Source of the DNA: Dyadobacter sp. MSC1_007
GTDB lineage: Bacteria; Bacteroidota; Bacteroidia; Cytophagales; Spirosomataceae
Direction of reading: 5' to 3'
NCBI RefSeq assembly: GCF_023667495.1
Contig: NZ_JAMOZL010000015.1
Span: forward strand, 62,001-126,000
DNA length: 64,000 bases
Shown: piece by piece, positions 17,369-25,107 of the stretch
How positions within the stretch are numbered: position 1 is the first letter of the stretch
How the letters are laid out: the number at the start of each line of letters is the position of its first letter
Program-made: the position numbers and the translations under genes
Notes under the pieces: model-generated
What the model was told of the DNA's origin: nothing
What the model saw: only the letters and a program-made list of their open reading frames with translations
Database searches by the model: none

Positions 17369-18097
17369 ATGAATGAAGTTGCCATTGATTTCAGCAAGGT
17401 CCACCAGATCCAGATTTTCGGAATAACGGTCATGGAACCTTCAACGGTCCTTTCCAGTCTGCTGATGACAGCCGTTTGCATTTATGCATTCTTCCATTTG
17501 AATAAGCTGGGCCGGGCACACCGGATGTACAAACAGATCCAATACTTTTTCCTGTTTATGGCCATTGCCACAGCCATTGGCGGCGTTTTAGGCCACGGTT
17601 TCCTGTATCTGACCGGCATGAGAGGTAAAATTCCGGGTTGGTTTGCAAGTATGATCGCCGTGGCGCTCTTCGAAAGAGCGGCTATATGGCACATCAAACC
17701 TTTACTTCACCGGCGCGGCGGGCTTATTCTCGGATGGCTGAACTACGCTGAACTAACCATCTTCTTTGTGCTCACATTCATCACATTGAATTTCGTGATT
17801 GTTGAAATACACGCATTTTACGGCCTTTTCCTGATGTTATTTTTAATAGAGATATATGTCTACAAAAAGCGGAAAGACCCAGGCAGCGTCAATATTTTCA
17901 TCGCCACGCTTATGGGCGCGCTCGCAGCAGGCTGCCACGCATTGAAGTTCAGTTTCGGCCCGTGGTTCAACTATAACGATATCAGTCACATTCCAATGGC
18001 ATTATCGATCTGGTTCTATTACCAGGGAGCAAGGCATATGATCTATTACGGCGAAGAAATGATCATCCCAGAAGAAGTAATCGAAAGCGAAAGCTGA
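17369..18097 (+). CDS. Polytopic membrane protein (DUF6962-like)
   Basis: 242 residues with about seven hydrophobic helices and conserved-looking histidines inside or next to them: GVLGHGFLY, AAGCHALKF, SHIPMALSIWFYYQG. This His/Ser/Asp-type arrangement in a seven-helix protein recalls the CREST superfamily (alkaline ceramidases, PAQR receptors), which are metal-dependent membrane hydrolases. I believe the family is catalogued as DUF6962; enzymatic activity is inference. The C-terminus is acidic and cytoplasmic (GEEMIIPEEVIESES). Single gene with its own terminator. Confidence 0.75.
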   Translation: MNEVAIDFSKVHQIQIFGITVMEPSTVLSSLLMTAVCIYAFFHLNKLGRAHRMYKQIQYFFLFMAIATAIGGVLGHGFLYLTGMRGKIPGWFASMIAVALFERAAIWHIKPLLHRRGGLILGWLNYAELTIFFVLTFITLNFVIVEIHAFYGLFLMLFLIEIYVYKKRKDPGSVNIFIATLMGALAAGCHALKFSFGPWFNYNDISHIPMALSIWFYYQGARHMIYYGEEMIIPEEVIESES

Positions 18098-18116
18098 GAG
18101 GTTTTTAGTATTATAC

Positions 18117-18163
18117 AAAAAAATAATGCGGACGCCTCAACGAGACATCCGCATTATTTTTTG
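18117..18163. terminator. Bidirectional intrinsic terminator
   Basis: Long stem: AAAAAAATAATGCGGA (18117-18132) pairs with TCCGCATTATTTTTTG (18148-18163), loop 15 nt. A/T tracts on both sides serve the convergent membrane-protein and peroxiredoxin genes. Confidence 0.88.
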
Positions 18164-18202
18164 AAAGAACAAAAGCCGAAAGCCGATGGCTGACAGCCGA
18201 AA

Positions 18203-18838
18203 TTATTTATTCGGCTGCGGCGTATAGCGCAAATATGGCTTCACTATATTCAATCCCTTTGTAAACTTCTTTTCTGCATCTTCTGTGCTAACGGCAGGAA
18301 CAACGATCACATCATCACCATCATTCCAGTCGGCAGGTGTAGCCACGGAATAATTCGCAGTAAGTTGCAGCGAATCTACCACGCGCAGGATTTCATTGAA
18401 ATTACGGCCTGTCGATGCGGGATACGTTAACGTCAGCTTAATTTTCTTGTCAGGACCGATGATAAAAACTGAGCGAACAGTTGCCTTTTCGCTTGCATTC
18501 GGGTGGATCATGTCATAGAGCTGGGCTACTTTACGGCCTTCGTCAGCGATGATCGGGAAGTTAACTTCGGTATTGTTGACTTCGTTGATATCCGGGATCC
18601 AGCGATTGTGCGAATCCAGGTCATCCACACTCACAGCCAGCACTTTCACATTGCGTTTTTCAAATTCACCTTTCAAAAGAGCAGTTTTACCTAGTTCGGT
18701 TGTGCAAACCGGTGTAAAATCAGCAGGGTGCGAAAATAGTAGGCCCCATTTGTCGCCCAGCCATTCGTGGAATTTAATGGGTCCCTGCGTGGTATTTGCC
18801 TCAAAATCGGGGGCAATATCTCCAAGTCGAAGTGACAT
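18203..18838 (-). CDS. 1-Cys peroxiredoxin (Prx6 type)
   Basis: 211 residues, the usual length for the Prx6 subgroup. The peroxidatic site is HPADFTPVC (Cys45, with the conserved P-x-x-x-T-x-x-C), followed by TTELGK. A second conserved region RSVFIIGPDKKIKLTLTYPASTGRN and the C-terminal PYLRYTPQPNK are characteristic of the long Prx6 C-terminal extension. It reduces hydrogen peroxide and organic peroxides in the cytoplasm with an external thiol donor. No resolving Cys is apparent. The gene is alone on the minus strand; the 371-bp gap upstream contains its promoter region. Confidence 0.94.
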   Translation of the reverse strand: MSLRLGDIAPDFEANTTQGPIKFHEWLGDKWGLLFSHPADFTPVCTTELGKTALLKGEFEKRNVKVLAVSVDDLDSHNRWIPDINEVNNTEVNFPIIADEGRKVAQLYDMIHPNASEKATVRSVFIIGPDKKIKLTLTYPASTGRNFNEILRVVDSLQLTANYSVATPADWNDGDDVIVVPAVSTEDAEKKFTKGLNIVKPYLRYTPQPNK

Positions 18839-19118
18839 AATGATAAAAGTTTAAGAATGAAACATTAATCTACTAACATTGTAGAGTTTAACACAAAATT
18901 AAATAATAAGTTTCATTAAAAGCCGATTTGGTGTATTAATAAATCCAACGGTAGGGAAACGAAACTAACCCTCTTCAAACGCTTGAAAATGCCCTGTTTA
19001 CATCATTTTAACCTTCTTTTAAGGCGCATTTAATTGCGTTTTAATTGCTTCTCACCTCCTTTGATGCATGGCTTACAGATCTTCACAATTGTAGTTAACC
19101 TGTTCGTTTAAATTGCGG
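18839..19118. other. Intergenic stretch ahead of the desulfurase operon
   Basis: About 280 bp without an acceptable reading frame, AT-rich, between divergent genes. It should contain the minus-strand peroxiredoxin promoter and the plus-strand operon promoter; I could not pick an exact TTG-N19-TAnnTTTG match. It ends at the orphan terminator at 19119. Confidence 0.4.
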
Positions 19119-19151
19119 AAACCATCTCATGTTTAAAATGAGGTGGTTTTT
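19119..19151 (+). terminator. Orphan intrinsic terminator or attenuator
   Basis: Stem AAACCATCTCAT (19119-19130) with ATGAGGTGGTTT (19138-19149), 7-nt loop, followed by TTTTGTTT. Its U-tract is on the plus strand, yet no plus-strand gene precedes it. It lies 58 bp before the cysteine desulfurase start, so it either ends a small RNA or attenuates the operon. Confidence 0.7.
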
Positions 19152-19209
19152 TGTTTAATTTGAACTAACCTTATTCTTTTTGCTTTTTTGAAAGAAAAGA
19201 ATCTTCCAC

Positions 19210-20394
19210 ATGCCTTTGAAACAGCCTGTTTATCTGGACAATAATGCAACCACTCCTGTCGACCCACGCGTTTTGCAGGAAATGCTCCCCTATTTCTCGG
19301 ATAAATTCGGCAATGCGGCCAGCAGGACACATTCTTACGGCTGGGAGGCAGAAGAAGCGGTCGATATTGCGCGGGAGCAGGTTGCCACGCTCATAGGCGC
19401 GCACCCGCAGGAAATCGTCTTTACCTCCGGCGCGACAGAAGCCATTAACCTGGCTATTAAGGGTGTTTTTGACAATATAGATCAGCAAGAAAAACATATT
19501 ATTACCGTTTGCACAGAGCATAAGGCTGTGCTGGATACCTGCAAGCATATCGAAAGGCTCGGCGGAACAGTCACCTATTTACCTGTAAATTCCAATGGCC
19601 TAATAAGTCTTGAAGACCTGGAAAATGCGATTACTGATCATACCGTGCTGATTTCAGTCATGTATGCCAACAATGAAACCGGCGTCATCCAACCCATTCG
19701 TGAAATTGCTACTATTGCTAAAAAGCATAATATCCTGTTTCTATCGGACGCGACGCAAGCGGTAGGCAAAATATCTGTCAATGTGCAGACAGACGGAATC
19801 GACCTCCTTACATTAAGCGCACATAAAATTTATGGCCCCAAAGGCGTAGGCGCATTGTATGTTCGCAAAAAGAATCCCGCTGTTTCGCTAACGGCACAAA
19901 TAGATGGCGGCGGCCATGAACGGAATATGCGCAGCGGTACGTTGAATGTTCCGGGAATAGTCGGACTTGGGTGGGCGTGCGAGATAGCCAGCGCAGATAT
20001 GGTGCGGGAAAACAAACGCGTCATAGCGCTGAGAAACGCATTTGAAGTAGAACTCCTGGTTTTGCAAGATGTAGAAATCAATGCAGAAGACGCCCGCAGA
20101 TTGCCGCATTGCACCAATATCTCGTTCGGCCAGGTCGATGGGGAAAAGTTGATATTTGAGGCGGGCAGTGATCTGGCATTTTCAAGAAGTTCTGCCTGCA
20201 CGTCTGCTACGCTTGAACCCAGTTATGTGCTCAAAGCCATGGGGCTTTCCGACGAACGGATCCATAACTCGTTCCGGTTCAGTTTCGGGCGGTTTTCGAC
20301 CGAAGAAGATGTTAACCATGCCGTTTTAGTCATTTCCAGAATTGTAAAACAACATCGCCATGAAAGAAATCACGGACATCATCCGGTCGTATGA
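19210..20394 (+). CDS. Cysteine desulfurase (NifS/IscS type)
   Basis: 394 residues, a PLP-dependent class V aminotransferase that removes sulfur from cysteine as a persulfide. Visible features: the start VYLDNNATTPVDPRV, TSGATEAINLAIKG, the PLP lysine Lys206 in SAHKIYGPKG, RSGTLNVPGIVG, and the catalytic Cys330 in FSRSSACTSA. The 3' end overlaps the XdhC gene by 35 bp, so it belongs to a molybdenum-hydroxylase maturation set rather than to an isc or suf operon. In Rhodobacter capsulatus a NifS-type desulfurase is known to sulfurate the cofactor held by XdhC; the same role is inferred here. Confidence 0.94.
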   Translation: MPLKQPVYLDNNATTPVDPRVLQEMLPYFSDKFGNAASRTHSYGWEAEEAVDIAREQVATLIGAHPQEIVFTSGATEAINLAIKGVFDNIDQQEKHIITVCTEHKAVLDTCKHIERLGGTVTYLPVNSNGLISLEDLENAITDHTVLISVMYANNETGVIQPIREIATIAKKHNILFLSDATQAVGKISVNVQTDGIDLLTLSAHKIYGPKGVGALYVRKKNPAVSLTAQIDGGGHERNMRSGTLNVPGIVGLGWACEIASADMVRENKRVIALRNAFEVELLVLQDVEINAEDARRLPHCTNISFGQVDGEKLIFEAGSDLAFSRSSACTSATLEPSYVLKAMGLSDERIHNSFRFSFGRFSTEEDVNHAVLVISRIVKQHRHERNHGHHPVV

Positions 20395-21562
20395 ACAGGC
20401 GCTTGTCTCGGGCAAGCGAATGGCGCTGGCGACGGTCGTGCACGTGGAAGGATCCTCGTACAGGCGGCCGGGCGCGCGCATGCTCGTGACGGACGACGGC
20501 CAGCTCACCGGTGCGATCAGCGGCGGCTGCCTGGAAGGTGACGCATTGCGAAAAGCATTACTAGCCATTTCCCAGCAAAAAAATAAGCTGGTTACCTACG
20601 ACACCACCGACGAAAATGATACAACACTGGGCGTTCAGCTCGGATGTAATGGTATTGTGCATATCCTTTTTGAGCCTATCCGGGTCGATGAGCCCGAAAA
20701 CCCTATCGAGTTACTTAAAAAGATTCTGGTAAAAAGGCAGAATGCTGTGTTGATAACGCTCTTTTCATTGCATTCCCGCACTGGTGAGCAGCCCGGCACT
20801 TGCTTCCTGCATTTGCAGACCGACAATCAGATTACCTGCAATTGTACTGATTCCGGCATGTACGACTTGTTGCTCGACGAATCCAACACCGCTTACGGGA
20901 AAGCAGACTCGTTTTTCAAAACATTCGGGCCGGAAGGTAAAAAGCTGACCGGTTTTATCGAATACTTCAATACTCCTCCATCGCTTGTGATCGCCGGTGC
21001 CGGCAATGATACCATACCGCTCGCAGAGATGGCAAGCATTCTCGGCTGGGACATCACCGTGGTCGACGGCCGGTCCGGGCATGCGACTCCACAGCGTTTT
21101 CCGAAAGCAAACAAGGTGATCGTTACGCGTGCGGAAGACGTGTTGAACCACATTACCGCCGACGAGCGCACGTTTTTTGTATTAATGACCCACAATTACA
21201 ATTACGACCTTGCATTACTTAAAAAGCTGCTTTTAACCGACCAATGCGGCTATGTGGGCGCATTAGGCCCAAAGAAAAAGCTGGAACGCATGTACGCCGA
21301 GCTCGAAAGCGACGGAATGGTGATCAGTGAAGCACAAAAGGCAAAAGTATATGGCCCCATTGGGCTGGACATCGGGGCAGAAACATCGGAGGAGATCGCA
21401 TTGTCGGTACTCGCCGAGATTAAAGCAGTGCTAAGTAAACGTGCCGGATTGTCACTCCGGAACAAAATAGAGCCCATCCATAACCGCTCCGACCAGCGAG
21501 TTGATTATACAAAGGATGAGAAAGAGGAGTTTTTGTGCGCCGTGCAACCCGTCATCCCTTAA
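20360..21562 (+). CDS. XdhC/CoxI family molybdenum cofactor maturation protein
   Basis: 400 residues. N-terminal XdhC/CoxI domain (about 10-80) with RMALATVVHVEGSSYRRPG and AISGGCLEGD; C-terminal Rossmann-type domain (about 205-345) with LVIAGAGNDTIPLAEMA, VVDGR and GALGPKKKLERM, ending in GLDIGAETSEEIALSVLAEI. XdhC binds molybdopterin cofactor, protects its sulfurated form and inserts it into xanthine-dehydrogenase-type enzymes. It overlaps the desulfurase by 35 bp and precedes the cytidylyltransferase by 6 bp, so all three are one unit. The molybdoenzyme itself is not encoded nearby. Confidence 0.92.
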   Translation: MKEITDIIRSYEQALVSGKRMALATVVHVEGSSYRRPGARMLVTDDGQLTGAISGGCLEGDALRKALLAISQQKNKLVTYDTTDENDTTLGVQLGCNGIVHILFEPIRVDEPENPIELLKKILVKRQNAVLITLFSLHSRTGEQPGTCFLHLQTDNQITCNCTDSGMYDLLLDESNTAYGKADSFFKTFGPEGKKLTGFIEYFNTPPSLVIAGAGNDTIPLAEMASILGWDITVVDGRSGHATPQRFPKANKVIVTRAEDVLNHITADERTFFVLMTHNYNYDLALLKKLLLTDQCGYVGALGPKKKLERMYAELESDGMVISEAQKAKVYGPIGLDIGAETSEEIALSVLAEIKAVLSKRAGLSLRNKIEPIHNRSDQRVDYTKDEKEEFLCAVQPVIP

Positions 21563-21568
21563 ATCGCC

Positions 21569-22159
21569 ATGGAACCAACCGCTTATGGCATCATCATCCT
21601 CGCAGCGGGCAACTCTTCGCGCCTTGGCGAACCAAAACAGTTACTCACCTATCAAGGCAAAAGCCTGATCCGCCGCATTGCAGAGGCTGGTATTGAAGCA
21701 ATTGGTGATCCGGTAATCATAGTAACCGGCTCGAATGCGGCGCTGATTGAAAACGAACTGCTCCCACTTCCCTGCCACCATGCTTTTAATGCGGATTGGC
21801 AGGAAGGTATGTCATCCTCAATCCGGACCGGCATTACAAAACTGCTCGAAATTGCCCCCAACGTAACAGGAGTTATCCTTGCGGTGAGCGACCAGCCGTT
21901 TGTCGCTTCCAGCCTTTTCAAAGATCTCATCGAGAAAGCAAAAACTGAGAATGCAGGCATTGTAGCTTGCGCCTATGGCGACACGCTTGGTACTCCGGTA
22001 TTGTTTACCAGAAAATATTTCGATGAATTGCTGTCGCTAACTGGCGCTGAGGGCGCCAAGAAGCTGATTAAAATGCACCGCAACGACGTCGTATCGCATT
22101 CTTTCCCGCTTGGAACCGTCGATATCGACACGCGGGAGGACTATCAAAATCTGATCTAA
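21569..22159 (+). CDS. Molybdenum cofactor nucleotidyltransferase (MocA-like)
   Basis: 196 residues of the MobA-like NTP transferase fold. The N-terminal nucleotide-binding loop is ILAAGNSSRLGEPKQLL (residues 10-26); a metal-binding LAVSDQPFV occurs near residue 110; TLGTPVLFTRKYFDELL and the C-terminal VDIDTREDYQ complete the family pattern. MocA makes the cytosine dinucleotide form of the cofactor (MCD) used by xanthine oxidase family enzymes; being next to XdhC supports this over MobA. Six base pairs after xdhC. Last gene of the set. Confidence 0.88.
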   Translation: MEPTAYGIIILAAGNSSRLGEPKQLLTYQGKSLIRRIAEAGIEAIGDPVIIVTGSNAALIENELLPLPCHHAFNADWQEGMSSSIRTGITKLLEIAPNVTGVILAVSDQPFVASSLFKDLIEKAKTENAGIVACAYGDTLGTPVLFTRKYFDELLSLTGAEGAKKLIKMHRNDVVSHSFPLGTVDIDTREDYQNLI

Positions 22160-22182
22160 CAAAAATAATTTCAGGGGGACAC

Positions 22183-22212
22183 TTGCGAATGCAGAATCAT
22201 CACATACATTTG
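22183..22212 (+). promoter_or_regulatory. Promoter of the ABC transporter operon
   Basis: TTG at 22183-22185, 19-bp spacer, TACATTTG at 22205-22212: an exact match to the Bacteroidota sigma-A form TTG-N19-TAnnTTTG. It is 40 bp before the ATP-binding protein start. Confidence 0.75.
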
Positions 22213-22214
22213 CA

Positions 22215-22236
22215 GTGTACTATTTAACTAGAACAC
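22215..22236 (+). promoter_or_regulatory. Inverted-repeat operator for the GntR/YtrA-like regulator
   Basis: GTGTACTA-6 bp-TAGAACAC: arms match at 7 of 8 positions. It begins 2 bp after the -7 element, so a bound repressor would cover the transcription start. The regulator encoded third in this operon (23957-24337) is the obvious candidate, giving negative autoregulation; binding itself is inference. Confidence 0.65.
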
Positions 22237-22251
22237 TAAAACAATGAAACT

Positions 22252-23088
22252 ATGATCTGCCTGAACGATGTCTCCTTTGGATATAGTAAACGCAACAAGC
22301 TTTTTGAAAATTTGAATCTGCAACTTGAACCCGGCCACATCTATGGCTTACTTGGAAAAAACGGCGCAGGGAAATCCAGCTTGCTCCGGAATATGGCTGG
22401 GCTACTGTTTCCACTGAATGGCATGATCGAAGTCGCGGGTTACGAACCCCGGAAACGCGAACCAGCCTTTTTGCAAGACGTCTTTTTTATTCCAGAAGAG
22501 ATTTATCTGCCGTCTGTAACTGTGGAGAAATACCTGGAAATGTTCGCCCCTTTCTATCCCAGATTTGATGAGAAGCAATTCAGGCGGCATATTGCAGAGC
22601 TGGATATTCCACAAGGCAACAAGCTGACGGGCATGTCGTTCGGTCAAAAGAAAAAGGTATTAATCGCCTTTGCCCTGGCAACCAATACGCGTGTGCTCAT
22701 TATGGACGAGCCTACAAACGGCCTGGATATCCCTTCCAAAAGTCAGTTTCGAAAACTGGTTTCATCTGCTTTGGACAAAGACCGGCTTATCCTGATCTCC
22801 ACCCACCAGGTACGCGACCTGGACAATCTCATTGATGCGATAATTATCCTGGAAGACAACAAAATCCTGATCCGCCACAGCCTCGAAGCGGTTTCGGAGC
22901 GCCTGTACTTCGGCATTTTGCCAAGCATCGAATACAACGATCATGTGCTTTACTCAGAACCTTCACTGCGTGGTTATAAGGCTGTTTTCGAGAATTCATT
23001 GCGGGAAGAAAGCCGCGTAGACCTGGAACATCTGTTCAACGCGGCTATCGAAAACCCGGAGCGGATCAGTAAAATATTCGCCTATTAG
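22252..23088 (+). CDS. ABC transporter ATP-binding protein
   Basis: 278 residues. Walker A GKNGAGKS at 35-42, signature SFGQKKK (about 127), Walker B VLIMDEPTNGLD (about 148-159) and switch region LISTHQVRDLD. The C-terminal about 65 residues after the ATPase core are a small extra domain. Architecture and operon context (membrane subunit, GntR/YtrA regulator) match peptide-antibiotic/bacitracin-type or cell-envelope stress ABC exporters. Its ATG overlaps the stop of a three-codon frame (ATG AAA CTA TGA, 22244-22255), which could help ribosome re-initiation. Confidence 0.93.
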   Translation: MICLNDVSFGYSKRNKLFENLNLQLEPGHIYGLLGKNGAGKSSLLRNMAGLLFPLNGMIEVAGYEPRKREPAFLQDVFFIPEEIYLPSVTVEKYLEMFAPFYPRFDEKQFRRHIAELDIPQGNKLTGMSFGQKKKVLIAFALATNTRVLIMDEPTNGLDIPSKSQFRKLVSSALDKDRLILISTHQVRDLDNLIDAIIILEDNKILIRHSLEAVSERLYFGILPSIEYNDHVLYSEPSLRGYKAVFENSLREESRVDLEHLFNAAIENPERISKIFAY

Positions 23089-23131
23089 CCATGAAAACAA
23101 TAGTCATAGATTCTTCTTTACCTCTTTCCTT

Positions 23132-23944
23132 ATGAACCAGACATTCAACATACACCGCTTTACACTCATGCTCCGGCTCGACTGGGCCGAAAAAGGCAGG
23201 AATTCCCTACTCATGGCATCCGTACTTATCTTTTGTATGCTGGCGATGATGGTACCGATCGCTTTGTACGATGAATACAGTAATTTCCGCGAAATGCTGC
23301 AATACTTCGCGATGATCACGATCCTCCTTTTTGGCGGCAGCCTTTACACGAGCAATGCATTCTCGCAATATTCGGCTTCGGATACGGGCATTGCTGCACT
23401 CATGCTACCCGCCTCACAAACGGAAAAATTTCTGAGCTCGCTGTTGATCAATCTCGTTTTTGTAATCCCGTTCCTGATCTTTTTCTGGCAGTTTCATTAT
23501 TTTATCACAGACTATGCCAACGAAAAATTACCTGTCAAGGGTGACAAATACAGATATATCCCAAAAGATTTCATGCTGTATTCCACCTATTGCTATTTGG
23601 GTATTCAGAGCGCAGTTTTCCTGGGTTCGATCTATTTCAGAAAATCTTCCTATATCAAAACGGCGGCCTGGGTGATTGGATTCGCCTTTGTCACGACAAT
23701 TGCAAACCTGATGTTAGCCGCCGGATTCACATCTAACCCATCAAAATTTGTAGCCTTTCCACTCACAGGCTGGAAAATATGGTATTATCCCAACGATAAA
23801 ATAGCCCGCCCGGAATACGCTGCTGCATTTTACCACATGACATTCCCTCCCGAAGTATTTACTGCATTGCAGGTATTTGCCGTATTCACTGCTCTGATGC
23901 TTTGGGCCTGCGCGTATTTTCAGTTGAAGGAAAGGGAGATTTAA
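23132..23944 (+). CDS. ABC-2-like membrane subunit
   Basis: 270 residues with about six hydrophobic helices (for example LLMASVLIFCMLAMMVPIAL, LLINLVFVIPFLIFF, WVIGFAFVTTIANLMLAAGF and a final FAVFTALMLWACAYF). No catalytic motif; the layout and position between an ABC ATPase and a GntR regulator indicate the permease half of an ABC exporter. 43 bp separate it from the ATPase gene and 12 bp from the regulator gene. Substrate cannot be read from the sequence. Confidence 0.85.
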   Translation: MNQTFNIHRFTLMLRLDWAEKGRNSLLMASVLIFCMLAMMVPIALYDEYSNFREMLQYFAMITILLFGGSLYTSNAFSQYSASDTGIAALMLPASQTEKFLSSLLINLVFVIPFLIFFWQFHYFITDYANEKLPVKGDKYRYIPKDFMLYSTYCYLGIQSAVFLGSIYFRKSSYIKTAAWVIGFAFVTTIANLMLAAGFTSNPSKFVAFPLTGWKIWYYPNDKIARPEYAAAFYHMTFPPEVFTALQVFAVFTALMLWACAYFQLKEREI

Positions 23945-23956
23945 ATAAGCCTATTT

Positions 23957-24337
23957 ATGGAATTTAAAGATAAACAAGCCATTTACCTGCAAATCGCCGA
24001 TTACATCTGCGAACAGATATTACTGGGTAAATGGCCGCCCGGCGAACGCATACCGTCCGTCCGCGACCTTGCTTCAATGCTGGAAGTAAATCCGAACACT
24101 GTCATGAGGACTTATGATTTCCTGCAAAACAAAGAAATCATTTTCAACAAGCGTGGAATAGGCTATTCGGCCGATGACAAGGCAAATGAAAAGATCCTGG
24201 CCTACCGCAAAGAACGCTTCCTGGCCACAGAACTGCCCGATTTCTTTAAGACAATGTATTTGCTCGATGTCAGGATCGATGAGCTCCAAAGCCGGTATCA
24301 AAAATTTATCGAGGAAATGTACCCGTTAACCAAGTAA
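23957..24337 (+). CDS. GntR family regulator, YtrA subfamily
   Basis: 126 residues. The winged helix (about 8-72) reads IYLQIADYICEQILLGKWPPGERIPSVRDLASMLEVNPNTVMRT in segments typical of GntR; the C-terminal part (about 50 residues) is short and helical, the hallmark of the YtrA subfamily, which lacks a large ligand-binding domain and acts as a dimeric repressor of its own ABC transporter operon. A suitable inverted repeat lies just after the operon promoter (22215-22236). Confidence 0.92.
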   Translation: MEFKDKQAIYLQIADYICEQILLGKWPPGERIPSVRDLASMLEVNPNTVMRTYDFLQNKEIIFNKRGIGYSADDKANEKILAYRKERFLATELPDFFKTMYLLDVRIDELQSRYQKFIEEMYPLTK

Positions 24338-24346
24338 CACCGAACC

Positions 24347-25027
24347 ATGAAAACTAGCAATATCCTGCTTCTCGTGACCGCCTCTCTATTTCTGCTGGTC
24401 ACGTTATGTTCCAATCTGGTACTTAAAAAACAATTCGATGCAATCGATAAGAATGATCCTTATTACGGGTTCTCAAGAGAGCCTATCAAACCGTTCCATT
24501 ATATCCGGCTACAAGGCAAAGGGCTTGGACTGACGGAAATTGCGCCGGGTCCCAAGGCCGAGATCCGAATGATCACTGACGCGAAATATCTGGATTGGAA
24601 TGTATCCGGTGACACATTGATTGTAACCTACAAAGCCGACTGGAACCAGGGTTACCAGTACAGAGGAAGCACATTTGGCTACCGCCCATCTGTTTACATT
24701 ACGGCACCCCAGCTCAAAGCCATCATTTCAGATAATATCAAGTGCAAGGTGAGCAATTATAAGTTTGGGGATTTATTTGTAGACCAAAAAGGCGACGGCA
24801 TTTTCCTGAATGGCTCGTCGATCGAAAACCTCACGGCAAGGATCCGGGCGAATGGTTATCTCAAACTTGACGCGAAAACGGCTATTGGAACGGCTGATGT
24901 AGAAGTTCGTGACAGCAGCGGTCTCAGTGCTGACAAGGATGTCTTCGGAGTTCTCAATGTAAAAATCGATAGCTCGGCTACCATCAGTATGCCGGGAAGT
25001 ATGCTCACAAAGATGCTGCATCCCTAG
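24347..25027 (+). CDS. Membrane-anchored beta-structured protein (DUF2807-like)
   Basis: 226 residues: one N-terminal helix (about 5-25), then an extracytoplasmic region with many short beta strands each ending in a charged turn (YIRLQGKGLGLTEI, LDWNVSGDTLIVTY, LKAIISDNIKC, LKVDQKGDG-like units, ADVEVRDSSGL). The repeated strand-turn units suggest a right-handed beta-helix like the GIN/DUF2807 adhesin-head family common in Bacteroidota. Last gene of the ABC/GntR operon, 9 bp after the regulator, so it probably senses or shields the envelope in the same stress response. Function unproven. Confidence 0.75.
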   Translation: MKTSNILLLVTASLFLLVTLCSNLVLKKQFDAIDKNDPYYGFSREPIKPFHYIRLQGKGLGLTEIAPGPKAEIRMITDAKYLDWNVSGDTLIVTYKADWNQGYQYRGSTFGYRPSVYITAPQLKAIISDNIKCKVSNYKFGDLFVDQKGDGIFLNGSSIENLTARIRANGYLKLDAKTAIGTADVEVRDSSGLSADKDVFGVLNVKIDSSATISMPGSMLTKMLHP

Positions 25028-25033
25028 ACCAAA

Positions 25034-25095
25034 CGACGGCTTCCTCACCTCTAACCCAGGGTTTAAACCCTGGGTTAGAGGTGAGGAAGCCGTCG
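25034..25095. repeat. 62-bp perfect palindrome between convergent genes
   Basis: Two 31-bp arms (25034-25064 and 25065-25095) are exact reverse complements with no spacer; the centre is GTTTAAAC. There is no U-tract, so it is not a standard intrinsic terminator, though the hairpin would block both converging transcripts. Immediately after it CGAGGTA is repeated in tandem (25094-25107). Confidence 0.97.
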
Positions 25096-25107
25096 AGGTA
25101 CGAGGTA

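Noticed and set aside
13078..19109. 13-base match AACCTGTTCGTTT before the lipoprotein gene (13078-13090) and before the desulfurase (19097-19109)
   Set aside because: A 64-kb sequence is expected to contain dozens of repeated 13-mers by chance, so this pair alone is not evidence of a shared regulator.
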